From contig NC_089423.1 in the NCBI RefSeq assembly GCF_013426205.1, positions 5,146,001 to 5,210,000 of the forward strand: DNA of 64,000 bases. The letters are read 5' to 3'. Shown piece by piece: positions 45,613 through 57,484 of the stretch (position 1 is the first letter of the stretch; each line of letters starts with the position of its first letter). The translations under genes were made by a program, and so were the position numbers. The notes beneath the pieces were generated by a model. It saw only the letters and a list, made by a program, of their open reading frames with translations. It searched no databases and was not told the origin of the DNA. The DNA is from Metarhizium brunneum. Lineage: Eukaryota > Ascomycota > Sordariomycetes > Hypocreales > Clavicipitaceae.

Positions 45613-48107
45613 TTTCCCCAAAGTCGTTATGAGGAGGAAGAAGGACAAGAGTGTCCCTCTCGCCAAAGGGTCGCCCATGGCCGGGTTTCGAGTTGCTGGG
45701 CTCGGACCCTCCGGATGACAAGCTGAAATGCGTCAGTCGCTGAGGCGTGTGGAGTTGAAGCTGAGACGGTCGCGGCGTGAAGCCGTCAGGAGTTGGGACG
45801 ACGGGGCGAATGAAAAAATGGCCTGTTGTAAAGTTTCGTGGCCAGGGTACAGGCAGAACACCTGAATGTCCCGCGCAACTTGTTGTGTTCTTACTCAACA
45901 ATCAGTCAACGGGGAAGCGGAGGGTCGAGGAACGGCAAGTGGAAGTTGGACAGGAGGAAAGAGACCCAAGCTCTCTGGTTGGTCCGCAGGAAGCGAGTAC
46001 ATGTCACTACTACAGGACAAAAAAAATACGGGGTGCTGGCTACGCCTTCGCAGCCCATGTCAACACTTAAAACTAATTGCTGGTTGGTAATAGGGCGCAG
46101 GATTCAGGGAGGGAGGGAGGACCCAAAACAAAAATAGAGACATGGAATAAACAAGCACTGGCACAGGAATCGAACTTGACGCAGCACTGACCTGCCACCC
46201 CAAAAGACACGAATCTTGCAGGCCGTCTTGCATCGACTTGGGTCATGATAGCTCATTGCAATGCGCGTATACTCTGCACTTGTCGACGGCTAGTTTTATT
46301 AAGCAGAGAGAGCGGGAAGAAAGCGCAACGATGGCTTCCCGGGGAAAAAAGATCCCAAGCCGGATCTGTAGAGCCTCTTGCGGGCGGGGTTGGCGTCGCA
46401 GGCTTCCCGCGTCAATAGCAATGCAATCGGTTGACCACTCAATGGCACCAGGATGGGTGCAACAAAATACATATACTGTTGACCCCTCATTCGATCCTGT
46501 GCGACAGTCCAAATGAATAGGCTTTGGCGTCCCGTCACGTACTCGTCAGCAATCGCGAGGCATCAACTTGAAGACGGCTGAGGCGGACTCCGAAACAGAA
46601 TGATGACTGGAGAGTAAGAGGGAGACCTCTCAACGTGAGTGACGGGCCTCAGCGACTAGCATTCAATGTTGAAAATTAAATTTAACCTGGACATAGACCA
46701 GGGCCATTCCAGGGAGTCATGGTCCCTGTTGGAGCTGGAGCATGCACAGTACTGCCTGGTACCCCGTATCAAAGACTCAATAGCCTTGCCAGCACAACTT
46801 TTGGGCTCAACTCATCATCTCACATCAAATGTTTCCGTCAAGGCTTGCACAACACCAAGCTGCATGCACCACCATCGCCATAATCAACACCGAAACACAG
46901 TCACCGCTCCAGCAATCGAGGGCGCTAAATCAGACCGCTATCAGATACCAGAGGCACAAGCGCTCCCGCTTATTTCCTGTTACTATCCGCGCACTCCACC
47001 GTAGGCCGACAATTGCCTCGCATGGATGGCCACATAGCAGCCACGTCTTTACCAGCATTCACGTGTCAAACAGCTAATAAAGAAGCATGCTTGCCAGAGG
47101 CAGAATGTTCTTGAGCTCCACGGCCACGTCGTCTCCTGCTTGTATCGGCCATCTCGCTTCCCCGGATATGCACAATGCTTCTTCCGCACCATCCCAATCT
47201 CAAGTACCATAGAACCTCTTCAAGCCTTGGAAGCAATAATTCTTCGTCTTTGTATAATCTCCATGTGGCTATATACCAGGCCCATCTTATATCCGGTATA
47301 ATGCCGTCTCTCATCACCGTTCTCACTGTTCGTCAGCGCAGCCCTAATATCCTGCACAATGCGCAATATAGATGAAGGGTTTCCTGGCTACTTGGAAAGC
47401 GGCAATGTTTTGTGCATTTCAGAAACGCCGGATGGCTTCATTGAACTCGGAAAATCCTTCAAGTGCTCTTCCCGACCATGAACTTGTGTCCTCAGACTGT
47501 TTGCAAGCCTGGACTTAAAATTTTCCTCCGTCAATGAAAAATAGGAGAAGAAGAATATCTCGAGTTGTTGCGGACCCAAAACCTTGCTTGGTTGCGACAC
47601 TTGACTGGCTTCTTCTCGATGCATACAGCTTGTCGGACTGCGTCGGCTCTGCTAGAACTACACATGATCGGTGAATCCAGAAAGTTTGTCATGCAATGCA
47701 TAGCCAACGATGGAGAAACTCACAGCTCATTGAGAAGACGGAAAGTCGGTGCACTATTATTCGTACGAATTGTGTTCAGTGCCACCAGTGACCACTGTGA
47801 TCTGATTGCCTTATAATCTCGTCAAACTAGCCCTCGCACCAAGTCTTCTGTCCAACTTGAAGGTGAATTTGCTATCATATCCAGGCAAACAAACCTCGTG
47901 TCCATTTCATATTTCTTGACAATCTTTTTGCCAAACTTCAAGTCCCGCATCTCCCCAAAGTTGACAGCCGCCTCACCAAGAAAGAGATACTTGTCAAGTA
48001 CGCCCATCAACAGGTACAATTGTCGCGTCAAAAGAATTGTGCATCATCTTCAGAAATCGAGCATCATGTATATATTCCATCGCTCTGGAATCATCAATAG
48101 GCTTCGC
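45613..48107. other. 2.5-kb intergenic region
   Basis: The left part is the promoter of the Ytp1-like gene. Only short overlapping frames occur (for example 46666-47004), none with recognisable domains. No RNA gene was recognised; a GGAATCGAAC word at about 46167 resembles a tRNA T-loop but has no cloverleaf context. Confidence 0.5.
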
Positions 48108-48425
48108 ATGCCATCGCTCGCGGCGACCGATCATCAGATTTATACTCGTGAGCCAGAGCTCACCCCCGAAGCGCGATATGGCATCATGATAGCACTCGCC
48201 ATTTCCAGCGGCGCATTCTTCGTGGCATGTATAGGCCTCACTATTTCAATGTGCGACTGGCGAATGAGATACCTGCATTTACGAAAGGAGCTCGACGAGC
48301 GTGGATATGGCATGGCAACAAGACCCTCAGCACAACTAGACAACCAGGCGGGAGAGACGCAGGGCGGAGAGGTTCAGGCCCAGGCAACAGAGGAAGCAGC
48401 CCCCAGAGCATCTGGAGCTTTGTAG
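48108..48425 (+). CDS. Small single-pass membrane protein, hypothetical
   Basis: A 105-aa open frame from MPSLAATDHQIY. One clear transmembrane segment (about residues 28-48: IMIALAISSGAFFVACIGLT) is followed by a short basic stretch (RMRYLHLRKELDERGYG) and a Gln/Glu/Ala-rich tail. The layout, a short outside, one helix and positive residues just inside, is what small fungal membrane proteins show, but no family is recognised. An in-frame start about 15 codons upstream (MYIF) and longer versions exist. It is not confirmed as a real gene. Confidence 0.4.
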   Translation: MPSLAATDHQIYTREPELTPEARYGIMIALAISSGAFFVACIGLTISMCDWRMRYLHLRKELDERGYGMATRPSAQLDNQAGETQGGEVQAQATEEAAPRASGAL

Positions 48426-48599
48426 CTTTCAGATGGTATAAAGCAGGGACAGGACGTGGGAGCTCAGAATACATCAAGTTTGTGTTCGCAAGACATATCA
48501 GCGCCGAATTCAGTTTCCTATTATTAGCCCCAAACGCCTGTCGCTAATCGCCGTGTGATATTCCACATAACAATACTCCATTCATTCAAGCTGTTGTTG

Positions 48600-49142
48600 T
48601 CATGATCCAGTCCCACTCTGCTGCTTCTGCAAGAATTCTTTGGCATCCTGCCATAGCTCGGCCTCCATGTCGCGTTCTACTCTCGTGCTCCGACTGTTCA
48701 GCCAGCCAACGTCTAGGTTTCCCACCGTCCCCACGCCATTCGGCTTCAACGATCCCTTGGTGGCCCCATTGGGATCTTGACGCGGCGTATTCGACAGACG
48801 CACGATCCCGGCTTCTTCTAGCGCCATGATCTGCCGCTTCATTCTCACGTCTATGCTATGGAGTGTTGTGAGGAATGAGTCAGTGGCGGACTTGAACGCT
48901 TCTTTTTGAGCGGGCGGATCCAGGGACGAGGTCTCGCCGTTGGGTGCTGAGGTGTTTGATGCCTGTGTGGTCAGGGCATTAAGAGCTGTGGCGGTTTGGC
49001 TCATGAGTTGGGCGATTGACTTGTCGATGGCATTGAGATGGTGAATGTTCTCTTCAATGGTGAATGGCTCCGAGACCCGACTTTGTTGTGACTGGCCATC
49101 CTGGCTCATGATGAGATCGTTTGGTGACGCCATGCTATTCAT
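48600..49142 (-). CDS. MED11: Mediator complex subunit 11 (MED11)
   Basis: Head-module subunit of Mediator, a nuclear RNA polymerase II coactivator that links activators, TFIIH and polymerase. Single exon, 180 aa. The core EPFTIEENIHHLNAIDKSIA followed by QLMSQTATALNALT, and later FKSATDSFLTTLHSIDVRMK and RQIMALEEAGIV, fits the helical MED11 bundle that pairs with MED22. The C-terminal WLNSRSTRVERDMEAELWQD is the fungal extension. The start gives a short polar N-terminus; a second Met is at residue 4. The 3' end is convergent with the small membrane protein gene. Confidence 0.85.
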   Translation of the reverse strand: MNSMASPNDLIMSQDGQSQQSRVSEPFTIEENIHHLNAIDKSIAQLMSQTATALNALTTQASNTSAPNGETSSLDPPAQKEAFKSATDSFLTTLHSIDVRMKRQIMALEEAGIVRLSNTPRQDPNGATKGSLKPNGVGTVGNLDVGWLNSRSTRVERDMEAELWQDAKEFLQKQQSGTGS

Positions 49143-50065
49143 GGGGTAGAACCTATACGCGTGTGTTCAGAGGGAGGCTATAACCTTGTTTCTGGTGGAG
49201 ATGGCGTTTCGCAAAATTTGTCGAGTGATGATGCTCGGGGGACAAATAACAGTGTATGAAATGGACTCTTGTTTGAAAGATACAATTCAAGGCCTCTTTC
49301 TAGTTAAATGTTAACAAAGATAACTGTGGAAGATGGAGTTGCGAACTTGCGATGTGATTTGAGTTTGAATCTCCCACCTGTATGACCTGCATGGGTCTAT
49401 GCAGGCACAACAGTAGTGGGGCTGGGGATCAATTTGTTAGGTACCCGGTACTTAGGTCCCTCGAGTAGAGGCGCTTGCCATCACCCGGAAAGACTAAAAA
49501 TATGTAAAGGAGTATTCAATAAAATTCTGGGTTTCTTTTTTAGTAAAGACTTTATGGCATTGACGTTAAAACACGAGTTTTACTGGCAAGATTTAGCGGC
49601 TTTATATTCGTATTTTTCGTAGACAGGAATGCATGGAAGTACCTAGGTACCTATCTCTCCGTCTAAACACCGGCAAAACCAAAGTCTAGCTCTCACCCAA
49701 CATGTACGCGACCAACTCAAACTGCTCGGGCAATATAAAGTTGAAGCTCAACTCATTGAAGCACTCTGCAACCACACACATCGAGGGTGGCCGTCACGAT
49801 TCCGGAGCACCCTCTCGCACATCGAGGGTGAGGCACACGTACGCTTGTTGCAAGAGTTGAGAGAGTGCATAAGCCTGCCGACCCCGAACATTGCGGACCG
49901 CATTGCTTCCACCGTTTCTGGGACTCACCTGCTACCAGACGACGACATTCATCACAGATCCAGTTTCCGTGGTTTCCCATCACGCACCATCTCATATTCT
50001 TCACATCGGCATTTTCATACTCCGTTTGGAATCCTTGTGTTCGACACGGCCTCGATTAGGCCATA
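49143..50065. other. Divergent promoter region between MED11 and TAF5
   Basis: About 920 bp between two oppositely transcribed general transcription genes. A near-perfect inverted or direct repeat of CATCGAGGGTG occurs at 49780-49829 (ACACATCGAGGGTGGCC and CACATCGAGGGTGAGG, about 37 bp apart). No gene. Confidence 0.55.
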
Positions 50066-52833
50066 ATGAGCGGGCAACCTCTGGCTGGCGCGCCAGCTGC
50101 CAACTATGCTGCGCAGCCGGCAACCTCACCGGCTGGCCCAGCACCAGCACCAGGGGGCAATGCTGGTGCCACCGGCGGTGCCATGTCAAACCAGAATCTT
50201 AACCAGATAGTAAGTGAGCCTTTGACTCTTCACTTCAAGAGCTGCACCATAATCGTCAGCTATTCCCACTTGATTTTGCGTTCCTTCGTTCCTTCGTTCC
50301 TCCTTCTCTTTGCTTCCTGCCGCTTCACACGGCTACGTCGGCCTCATTCCTTGGCATTCTGCTGCGCCCTGCTCCATCTCACGATTTCACCGTCTTCTAT
50401 GGCTGTTCTATTGGCAACCCAGCCCTGCCATGAGTGACATCCAAAAAGTCAGTCTGCAGTGTTGTGGGCTCCGACTCCTGCTCATGTGCTTGTGGGATAT
50501 TGGTTGCCACAACGTGGACTATTTCTTCATCTGCACTTCTTTCGCCAGTTACCGAAATTTTTCTTTGAAACTGAATGCTGACCATTGGCCCTTAGGTCAC
50601 CGACTATCTGCTGAAGAGAGGCTTTAATCGCACTGAGGAGGTATTTCGACAAGAGTCCAAACACTTGGGACCAGACGGAAAGCCCATCCAGCAACTAGCC
50701 AATATTGGTCCCAAGAAGTATCAGAAAGCTTTTAAACTTTTGAAGGAATGGGTAGACAACAATTTAGAGCTCTACAAGGTAAGCCTTCCTGTGTCAATAT
50801 CGTGTCTTCACTTTCACCATTGACGCTGTGGAGTAGTTTGAGCTGTCAAAGCTCCTCTGGCCCATGTTTGTATACGCCTTTCTTGAACTTGCTGGACATG
50901 GCTACACAGAAGATGCGAAAACATTTCTCAAGGACTTGAGCAGTTATTTCCAACCCGTACATGCAGATGACCTCAAGACATTCTCCACAATAGCATTACC
51001 TCAGCATGTCGCCGAGAACCCTACTGCGAAACTGTACAAGGAAAACAAGTACCGAATACCACTTAACCAACACGCCACGGGCGATTTATTCAATTTTTTG
51101 GAGAGAGATTCCGAGCAAGGGGGATCCGTCATTCGCCAGCTTCTTGTTACCTATTGCCAGATTGACTCAACTGCCCGTGGCCCCATTACTCCTTTCAGCT
51201 TCGAGGCCGTCTTCAGGCGCTCCAAGAACGCTGATATTGAAGAAATTGATGCCAAGGAGGGTATCCCTGGGGTCAATATCGGCCTTTCGAACAAAGACAT
51301 CCTCGACCCGGCTCAACCGCTTAAATTGGGACCTTTGCCAATGGATCCTGATCTGCGAGACGATGTACGTGCTGAGATTGAGGATGAGGAAAAGCGAAAC
51401 CCACCTGCAGAGGGCACGAATAGCATGCTGGAGGACTTTGACCAGAAGATTAAACGCGAGGAAGATGTAGATGCCCCGAGCAGAGCCGATCTGCCGTTGC
51501 CTCCCTCAAGGCCTCGAGACATTATGCTCGAGATGCAAAAGGTCCGAGAAAACCGAGACCGGTTCAGGATTGACGGTCGTACGGGCGGCATTGGAACATC
51601 CGTCAGTGCTTGCATGTTTACGTTTCACAATACGTTCGGCACGTGAGTTATTACCGTTTCGTACCAAAAATTATCTCTACATTTCTAACCATTGCAACCA
51701 GCGTGTCATGCATGGACTTCTCTGATGATGGGCAGCTAGTCGCGGCTGGCACAAGTGAGTCCTATATTCGCGTTTGGTCCCTTGACGGCAAGGGCCTTCC
51801 TACAATGAATGCGCACGAAAAGGATGCCAAATTCAACAGTCGCAAATTGATTGGGCATGCCGCACCAGTATACGATGTTTCCTTCTCCGAGTCAGCATCT
51901 GGTCCCGCTCAGAGGCTGTTTGGTGACGAAGGCCGACACAACCCTGTAATGAATGGCAGGCCGAAACTCCTGCTCTCCTGCTCAGCCGACGGCCATGTGC
52001 GATTGTGGTCTTTGGAGTCTTGGGCATGTCTCTGCCTATACAAGTCTCACGACGGCCCCATATACCGCACACTCTGGGGCCCGCACGGGCACTACTTCAT
52101 AAGCGGCGGTTACGACAAGGCGCTGCGTGTTTGGATGCAAGATCATGCTTCACCACAACGCCTCTTGGTGGGGCACGACACTGCCATATCCGCTATTGCT
52201 TGGCACCCAAATGGCATGTATGTACTCTCCGCGTCGGACGAAACGGATAAATCTATTCGTATGTGGTCCGTGGTGACTGGGGCTTGTGTACGAGTCTTTG
52301 CCGGCCACACTGATCACATCACGGCTCTTGAGTGTGCTCCAAATGGAAAGATTTTAGCCAGCGCAGATCTGGCGGGCAACATCTTCTTCTGGGACCTTGC
52401 CAAAGGCACTCGTATCAAGCGTTCCCGTGGCCATGGACGCGGCGGCATTTGGTCTCTGAGCTTTAGCGTGGAATCCAATGTCCTCGCTTCCGGCGGTCAA
52501 GACGGTACAGTCCGGCTATGGGATGTTGAAGAGCCAGTCGACCCTCACAAGGCGGCTGCCCACGCTGGTTTGGAGGCCGCGGCCGCTTCTGCAGCCGCCG
52601 ATGGCGCTGCTGCGACTGGTGCGGCCACGGATGCCTCTCGTGCGAATGCCGCTGCAGGGCAATCTACCGCTGTTCCAACCTCTACTGGAACGCAGAAGAA
52701 GAAGGGCAAAGAAGTCATGGTTACCCATGATCAAATCAGTGCTTTTCCCACCAAGAAGACGCCTGTCATGAGAGTCAAGTTCACGCGAATGAATCTTGTT
52801 ATGGTCGGTGGCTGCTACGACCCCGAACGATAG
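50066..52833 (+). CDS. TAF5: TFIID/SAGA subunit TAF5 (WD40)
   Basis: Scaffold subunit of TFIID, also found in SAGA. Exons are 50066-50209, 50596-50778, 50837-51642 and 51702-52833 (754 aa), with introns of 386, 58 and 59 bp. After a Pro/Ala-rich start comes a LisH-like segment (from residue 49: [20 protein letters not shown]). The TAF5 N-terminal domain 2 follows ([19 protein letters not shown]... to about 250). A charged linker leads to the WD40 propeller from about residue 378, with repeats ending RVWSLD, RLWSLE, RVWMQD, RMWSVV, FFWDLA and RLWDVE. The last repeats are interrupted by an Ala-rich insert (about 662-705). The chain ends [11 protein letters not shown], as in other TAF5 proteins. 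Confidence 0.93.
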
Positions 52834-53483
52834 GGCTGTTCGGTCGTAGACTCGCCAATGTTGATGAATCGGTCGTGGTTATGCGACAGTATGCTGCCCT
52901 CCCGAACTCGGTCATTGGCGGCACGACGAGTCGCTAAGCGCAACAATAGGAGGAGGTTTAACCGTGAAAATGGAGAGAGCGAAGCAAGTAGCAGAGTGGC
53001 ATGCAAGGCGTAAAGGTATTTTGGTGGACTGCAATCGGCGTTCTCGGCTGGTAACTTGTACCATGGATCAGGATTGACGGGGGGTTTGCTTGGGGGTGTG
53101 ACGGAGCATCAGGTCCCCTGATGTTACACCTGTAATTGTATAGATAGATACCTCGGTCATTGAGACATATTGGGAGTCTAGCACATTAGCTGTTAGTTTT
53201 TGAACCAGTTGTCGTTGATGCTTCCACGTTGCCCATGAGGCCCCAATAATTATCCGAAGAGCTCTGAACGGAATATTGTCAAGTATCGGAAGCCGCGCCA
53301 AAGTGGGGCCCAAGTTCAAGGTCCATGCGGAGCTTTACGCAAGTGTGACCACTGACACTGACGTTTGCTCGGTGCCCGCCGTCTTGAGCATCATCTTCTG
53401 CCAACATCGTCATCCTACATCGGCCTCTCGTCACCTCGTGCCAGCCCAGTGCCGCCCATCCCACCGGCCAAATATACGCAACC
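52834..53483. other. Intergenic region upstream of VPS5
   Basis: TAF5 3' flank and VPS5 promoter. No gene or distinctive motif. Confidence 0.5.
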
Positions 53484-55294
53484 ATGGACGTCGAGGAGTC
53501 GCCATGGGCCGACTCAGGCGACAGCTCGCAGCAGATTTCCCAGACCGGGCCTCCCAGCTCCCAGCCCGCAGGTTCGCAAGCTACAATTGCGGCACCTCGG
53601 CCCTCGCGCGGGCCACGGCGCCTCGTCGCTCAGCCTACCCGCCTTGAAGCTGTGGAGGATCCTTTGGGTCCTTTGAGTGCCTTGGCTGATGATAATGACG
53701 GAACATCCGACGCCCCGCCGGTGCCGCCGCAGAAGGAGCAGATAGTGATTCGAACTACGATGCCTCAACAGCAACAACCCCGACGACCGATTGACCCTCA
53801 CAATGTGAATGACGATGATTTCAAAAGCCCTGGAAGTCCGAGGGCACCGCCTCCAGTGGATGCCGCCAGACCGAGCAGTGTCCAAAGCAGTACACAACCT
53901 AGCGTCAGCATTGAGCAAGCTTCCAAGCCTTCCTTCCATATCACCGTTGGTGACCCGGTCAAAATTGGTGACCTGACGAGCTCACACATTGTTTATTCTG
54001 TCCGAACAAAGGTTAGCTAAGATTGGCCCAACATCGGGTAGTTCAAGGCCTAAGCATTCCTGCTGACACGGAACACTCGGATTTTACAGACTACTTCTCG
54101 AGCTTATAAGCAGCCCGAATTCGAGGTCAAACGACGATATCGCGATTTCCTCTGGCTATATAATACCCTGCACACGAACAATCCCGGCTCCATCGTTCCC
54201 CCACCGCCTGAAAAGCAAGCAGTTGGTCGATTCGATAGCAATTTTGTCGAGGCTCGGCGAGCTGCTTTGGAGAAGATGCTTAACAAGACTGCCGCTCACC
54301 CTACCCTGCAACATGACGCCGACCTCAAGCTGTTCCTCGAGAGTGAGGCATTCAATGTTGATATTAAACACCGGGAGCACAAGGAACCTATTCCAGCGGA
54401 AAGCAAGGGTGTGTTTGGCTCTCTGGGCATTAGTGTGGGCCGCGGAGACAAGTTTGTTGAACAAGATGATTGGTTCCACGACCGCAAGGTCTACCTTGAT
54501 GCTTTGGAGAACCAGCTCAAGGGACTCCTGAAGGCCATGGAAATAATGGTTGGGCAGCGCAAGATGATGGCTGAGGCGGCCGGTGACTTTTCAGCTTCCC
54601 TTCATGCTCTTTCCACCGTTGAACTGTCGCCAACTTTGTCGGGACCTCTGGATGCCTTGTCCGAACTACAACTCACGATTCGGGATGTGTACGACCGACA
54701 GGCCCAGCAGGATGTGCTCACTTTTGGAATCATTATCGAAGAGTATATCCGCCTCATTGGATCTGTGAAGCAGGCCTTTGGCCAACGTCAGAAGGGATTC
54801 TACGCCTGGCACTCCGCTGAGTCTGAGCTCCAAAAGAAGAAGAGCACACAGGACAAGTTGCTTCGACAGGGAAAGAGCCAGCAGGATCGCCTGAACCAAG
54901 TGAATGCTGAGGTTGGTGAGGCAGAGAAAAAGGTGCATCAAGCACGATTGCTATTTGAGGAGATGGGTCGATCTCTGAAAACTGAGATTGATCGCTTTGA
55001 AAAGGAAAAGGTGGAGGATTTTAAGAGCGGAGTAGAAACATTCCTCGAGAGTGCAGTCGAAGCACAAAAGGAGGTAAGATGCGTCAACATTCAGCCTTGA
55101 CCCTTTTGATTCTCGATCATTTTCTGACATCTTGGTAGCTGATTGAAAAGTGGGAGACGTTTTTGATGCAACTGGATGCCGAGGATGATGAGTCGGTCTT
55201 CTATCGACCGCCTGTATACCAACAGCAGTCGAAGCCACCTGGTGACACAGCAATTGACAGGGCCAGGGCAAGGATGGATGAGGATTCTGACTAA
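53484..55294 (+). CDS. VPS5: Retromer sorting nexin VPS5
   Basis: PX-BAR sorting nexin which, with Vps17, forms the membrane-bending part of retromer on endosomes for recycling of vacuolar sorting receptors. Exons are 53484-54011, 54090-55073 and 55139-55294 (555 aa), with introns of 78 and 65 bp. A disordered Pro/Ser-rich N-terminus (about 1-150) precedes the PX domain, with SFHITVGDPVKIG, the phosphoinositide-binding RRYRDFLWLYNTL and NPGSIVPPPPEKQ. The BAR coiled coil (about 300-530) includes YLDALENQLKGLLKAMEIM and GSVKQAFGQRQKGFYAWHSA. The short last exon, ending RARARMDEDSD, completes the helix. Other PX-BAR nexins are less likely because of the FGSLGISVGRGDKFVEQDDWF segment. Confidence 0.92.
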
Positions 55295-55619
55295 GATAAT
55301 AATAATATCTCAGTAGCGATTAGTTTCTTGTCAACAACACTCTTGTCACATTAACAAAATTTCCGGGAACCATGTGGAATAGGAGTCGGAGCTATGCTTT
55401 GATTGCATAATCCAGAGACGTCTTTTTACTTTTCTTATCATACAAGATGGGTGGGCTGGTTATTGTACATATTGACAAACATCTGCATTCAATCAATGCC
55501 ATTGTTGAAGCCCACTGTCCACTCCGAGTTCTCCGGCCCTTCTTCCCCTATGTACAAGTTCAAAGGTGATTTAGGCGCCCATCCCTAGGCATCCCGCCGC
55601 CTCTTGATACATTCCGAGA
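55295..55619. other. Short convergent intergenic region
   Basis: 3' flanks of VPS5 and the bL31m gene. AATAATAATAT-like words directly after the VPS5 stop may serve polyadenylation. Confidence 0.45.
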
Positions 55620-56114
55620 TTACTTCCTCCTCGTGGGCGCCTTCTTGGGTCCCGAATCCTTCATGGTACTCGTGTCCTGCGGAGCATATCCCGTAATTAA
55701 ATCCGCAAACACATCGTCACTGGCCTCGCTCGCCGCAGCGGGGGTTTCGCTCTCGTCCGATTGGGCAGTGGCATCAAACGCGCGACCGAATCGCTCGCGG
55801 AAAGCAGCTAGTTTCCCGGCTTCGTCTAATTCGACATTTCGGAGGGACTTCTCGCTCGGCTGCCACAGGAGAGTGTTGCGGGTATCTTTTGATGCGCGGT
55901 AAATGGGGTTGGGGGATGTAGTGCGCATGGTGTAGGTCGAGCCGTCGGAGAGGGTGACAAGCTGGGTGAAGGTGTACGGTCGTCGGGGACGAGGAATGAA
56001 TGTTGCGTGGCGGATCTGAATGGCTAAACTTGTAGGGTGTGTGGTGGAAGATTTGGCGTGTGAGATGGTGGTTCTTGAGGGCGCGAGGGCCATTGTGGAG
56101 GTGATTCTGCCCAT
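55620..56114 (-). CDS. MRPL36: Mitochondrial ribosomal protein bL31m (Mrpl36-like)
   Basis: Large-subunit protein of the mitochondrial ribosome. Single exon, 164 aa from the ATG at 56114 (MGRITSTMALAPSRT); the ATG at 56093 (157 aa) is an equally good start, and an open frame continues upstream to 56306. The Ser/Thr/Arg-rich first 40 residues look like a mitochondrial presequence. The mature part starts at about RHATFIPRPRRPYTFTQLV and contains LSDGSTYTMRTTSPNPIYR and KDTRNTLLWQP, the bL31m core. It is followed by an acidic and Ala-rich fungal tail ending KKAPTRRK. The gene is divergent from the flavin-reductase-like gene. Confidence 0.85.
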   Translation of the reverse strand: MGRITSTMALAPSRTTISHAKSSTTHPTSLAIQIRHATFIPRPRRPYTFTQLVTLSDGSTYTMRTTSPNPIYRASKDTRNTLLWQPSEKSLRNVELDEAGKLAAFRERFGRAFDATAQSDESETPAAASEASDDVFADLITGYAPQDTSTMKDSGPKKAPTRRK

Positions 56115-56512
56115 CGTGAGAGTTTGCCCACCCCGCGTAAGTGTGACCTTTGCCCTCGTAAGCGCCGTTGAGACTCGTGAGATGGGCGGTGGTGGAATAG
56201 ATGGCAGTCTGGATGAGGTTGCAGGTGTGATGTGACTGTCCACGGAGCTTCTGGTGGTCGTCGCAAAATTTCCGGGCCGCTGCCAATCAGGCGCATCCAC
56301 TGGCATGCCAGGGCATCCCGCACAAGGATGCTCTTATCGATAAGAGTTTTCTGCCCATTTTCCTGGTGACGAGCACATGCGTCGGACATACATACAACCT
56401 CCAAACTTACCAAACCCAGATTCCCTCCGCCCATCCTTTTGCAGCGAACGCGATTGTACGGCCTTTGGGGGGCGAAATCGCACTTGGACAGCACGATGAG
56501 CTGCATGACACA
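56115..56512. promoter_or_regulatory. Bidirectional promoter region between bL31m and flavin-reductase-like genes
   Basis: About 400 bp between the chosen starts of two divergent genes whose products both look mitochondrial. CTTATCGATAAGAG at about 56333-56346 is a palindromic ATCGAT/GATA-containing word in the middle. Co-regulation is inference. Confidence 0.4.
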
Positions 56513-57484
56513 ATGAAGAATACGAGCAGAAGTTTGCGCAAGGTTCCGGTGGGGCGGTTGGGTGGAGGGTCATCATGGAGAGAGAGCTGCTGTGCTCGGC
56601 GGTCGATGATTGTGGAGGGGAGGAGGAAATATTTTTTGATGCCGTTGCTCAGAGGTGTTCATGATACGTTTATGGGAGCAATTGAGATAGGCGGGTGGAT
56701 AACTGGTCGACAACCGCTGCCCTTGCGCTCGCGAGCAGGGGAATCTGGGGGAGAGTCAAGGACGGCGCAATCCAGTCGTGAGTTTCTTGGCCTGAGCTGA
56801 TGGTGTGTGGTCCTGGCTAATGACTGCTACCCAGGCTCAATACCAAAACACTTTCAAACATTAGCCTCGCATCAAGCATGGAAGGCCTCTTCACCAACAG
56901 CGCCAACGGCAAACCCGGATGCCGAAACGACCCTCTCCGAACAACTCCGCTCTGTTTTTCGACTTCTCACAAACCCCATCGTCGTATGCACGGCGACTCA
57001 CAATGGCACGCCTCGGGCCATGACCATGTCGTCGTTTACGTCGTTGACGTTATCTCCAACGCCTCTCGTTTCGTTCAACATTGCCACGCCGAGCCGGACG
57101 CTCGATGCAATCACGTCCAGCAAGGAATTTAATATCCACGTTCTAGCAGGCGATGAAAGCGGGGCGGCAGTCGCTGATCATTTCACACGGGGCAATATGG
57201 ACGGTGTGTTTGACACCATTGAAGGGGCAGCATATACGGTGGATAAAGGTCAGCATGGAGGGAGTTCGGCGCCGCTGCTGAAAGGAGAGGGCGTTTTGAG
57301 AGTGCTCCGGTGCAAGCTGTTGCCAGATGGAGCTACAGGAGGCCTGGTCCGTGTACGAGACCATGTCATCGTGTTGGGGGAGGTTGTTGAGATGATACCC
57401 GGGAATAAGACAAAAGAATTTGGGCTTGCATATGCGGATAGAAGATATAGACAGGTCGGAGGCGTCATTGAGAATGCGCGCTGA
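56513..57484 (+). CDS. Flavin reductase-like (FMN-binding split barrel) protein, probably mitochondrial
   Basis: Exons are 56513-56777 and 56835-57484 (304 aa). The 57-bp intron has GTGAGT, a GCTAAT branch site and CCAG. The first 85 residues are basic and Ser-rich (MKNTSRSLRKVPVGRLGGGS), consistent with an import presequence, though the exact start is uncertain because the frame is open from 56366. The flavin-reductase-like domain (about residue 120 to the end) has LRSVFRLLTNPIVVCTATHN, MTMSSFTSLTLSPTPLVSFN, TLDAITSSKEFNIHVLAG and HFTRGNMDGVF. Such proteins bind FMN and reduce it or act on flavin-dependent partners; the substrate here is unknown. The tail ends AYADRRYRQVG. Confidence 0.82.

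Noticed and set aside
46140..46230. Possible tRNA around GGAATCGAACTTG
   Set aside because: The T-stem does not pair and no D-arm or acceptor stem is found at the expected distance.
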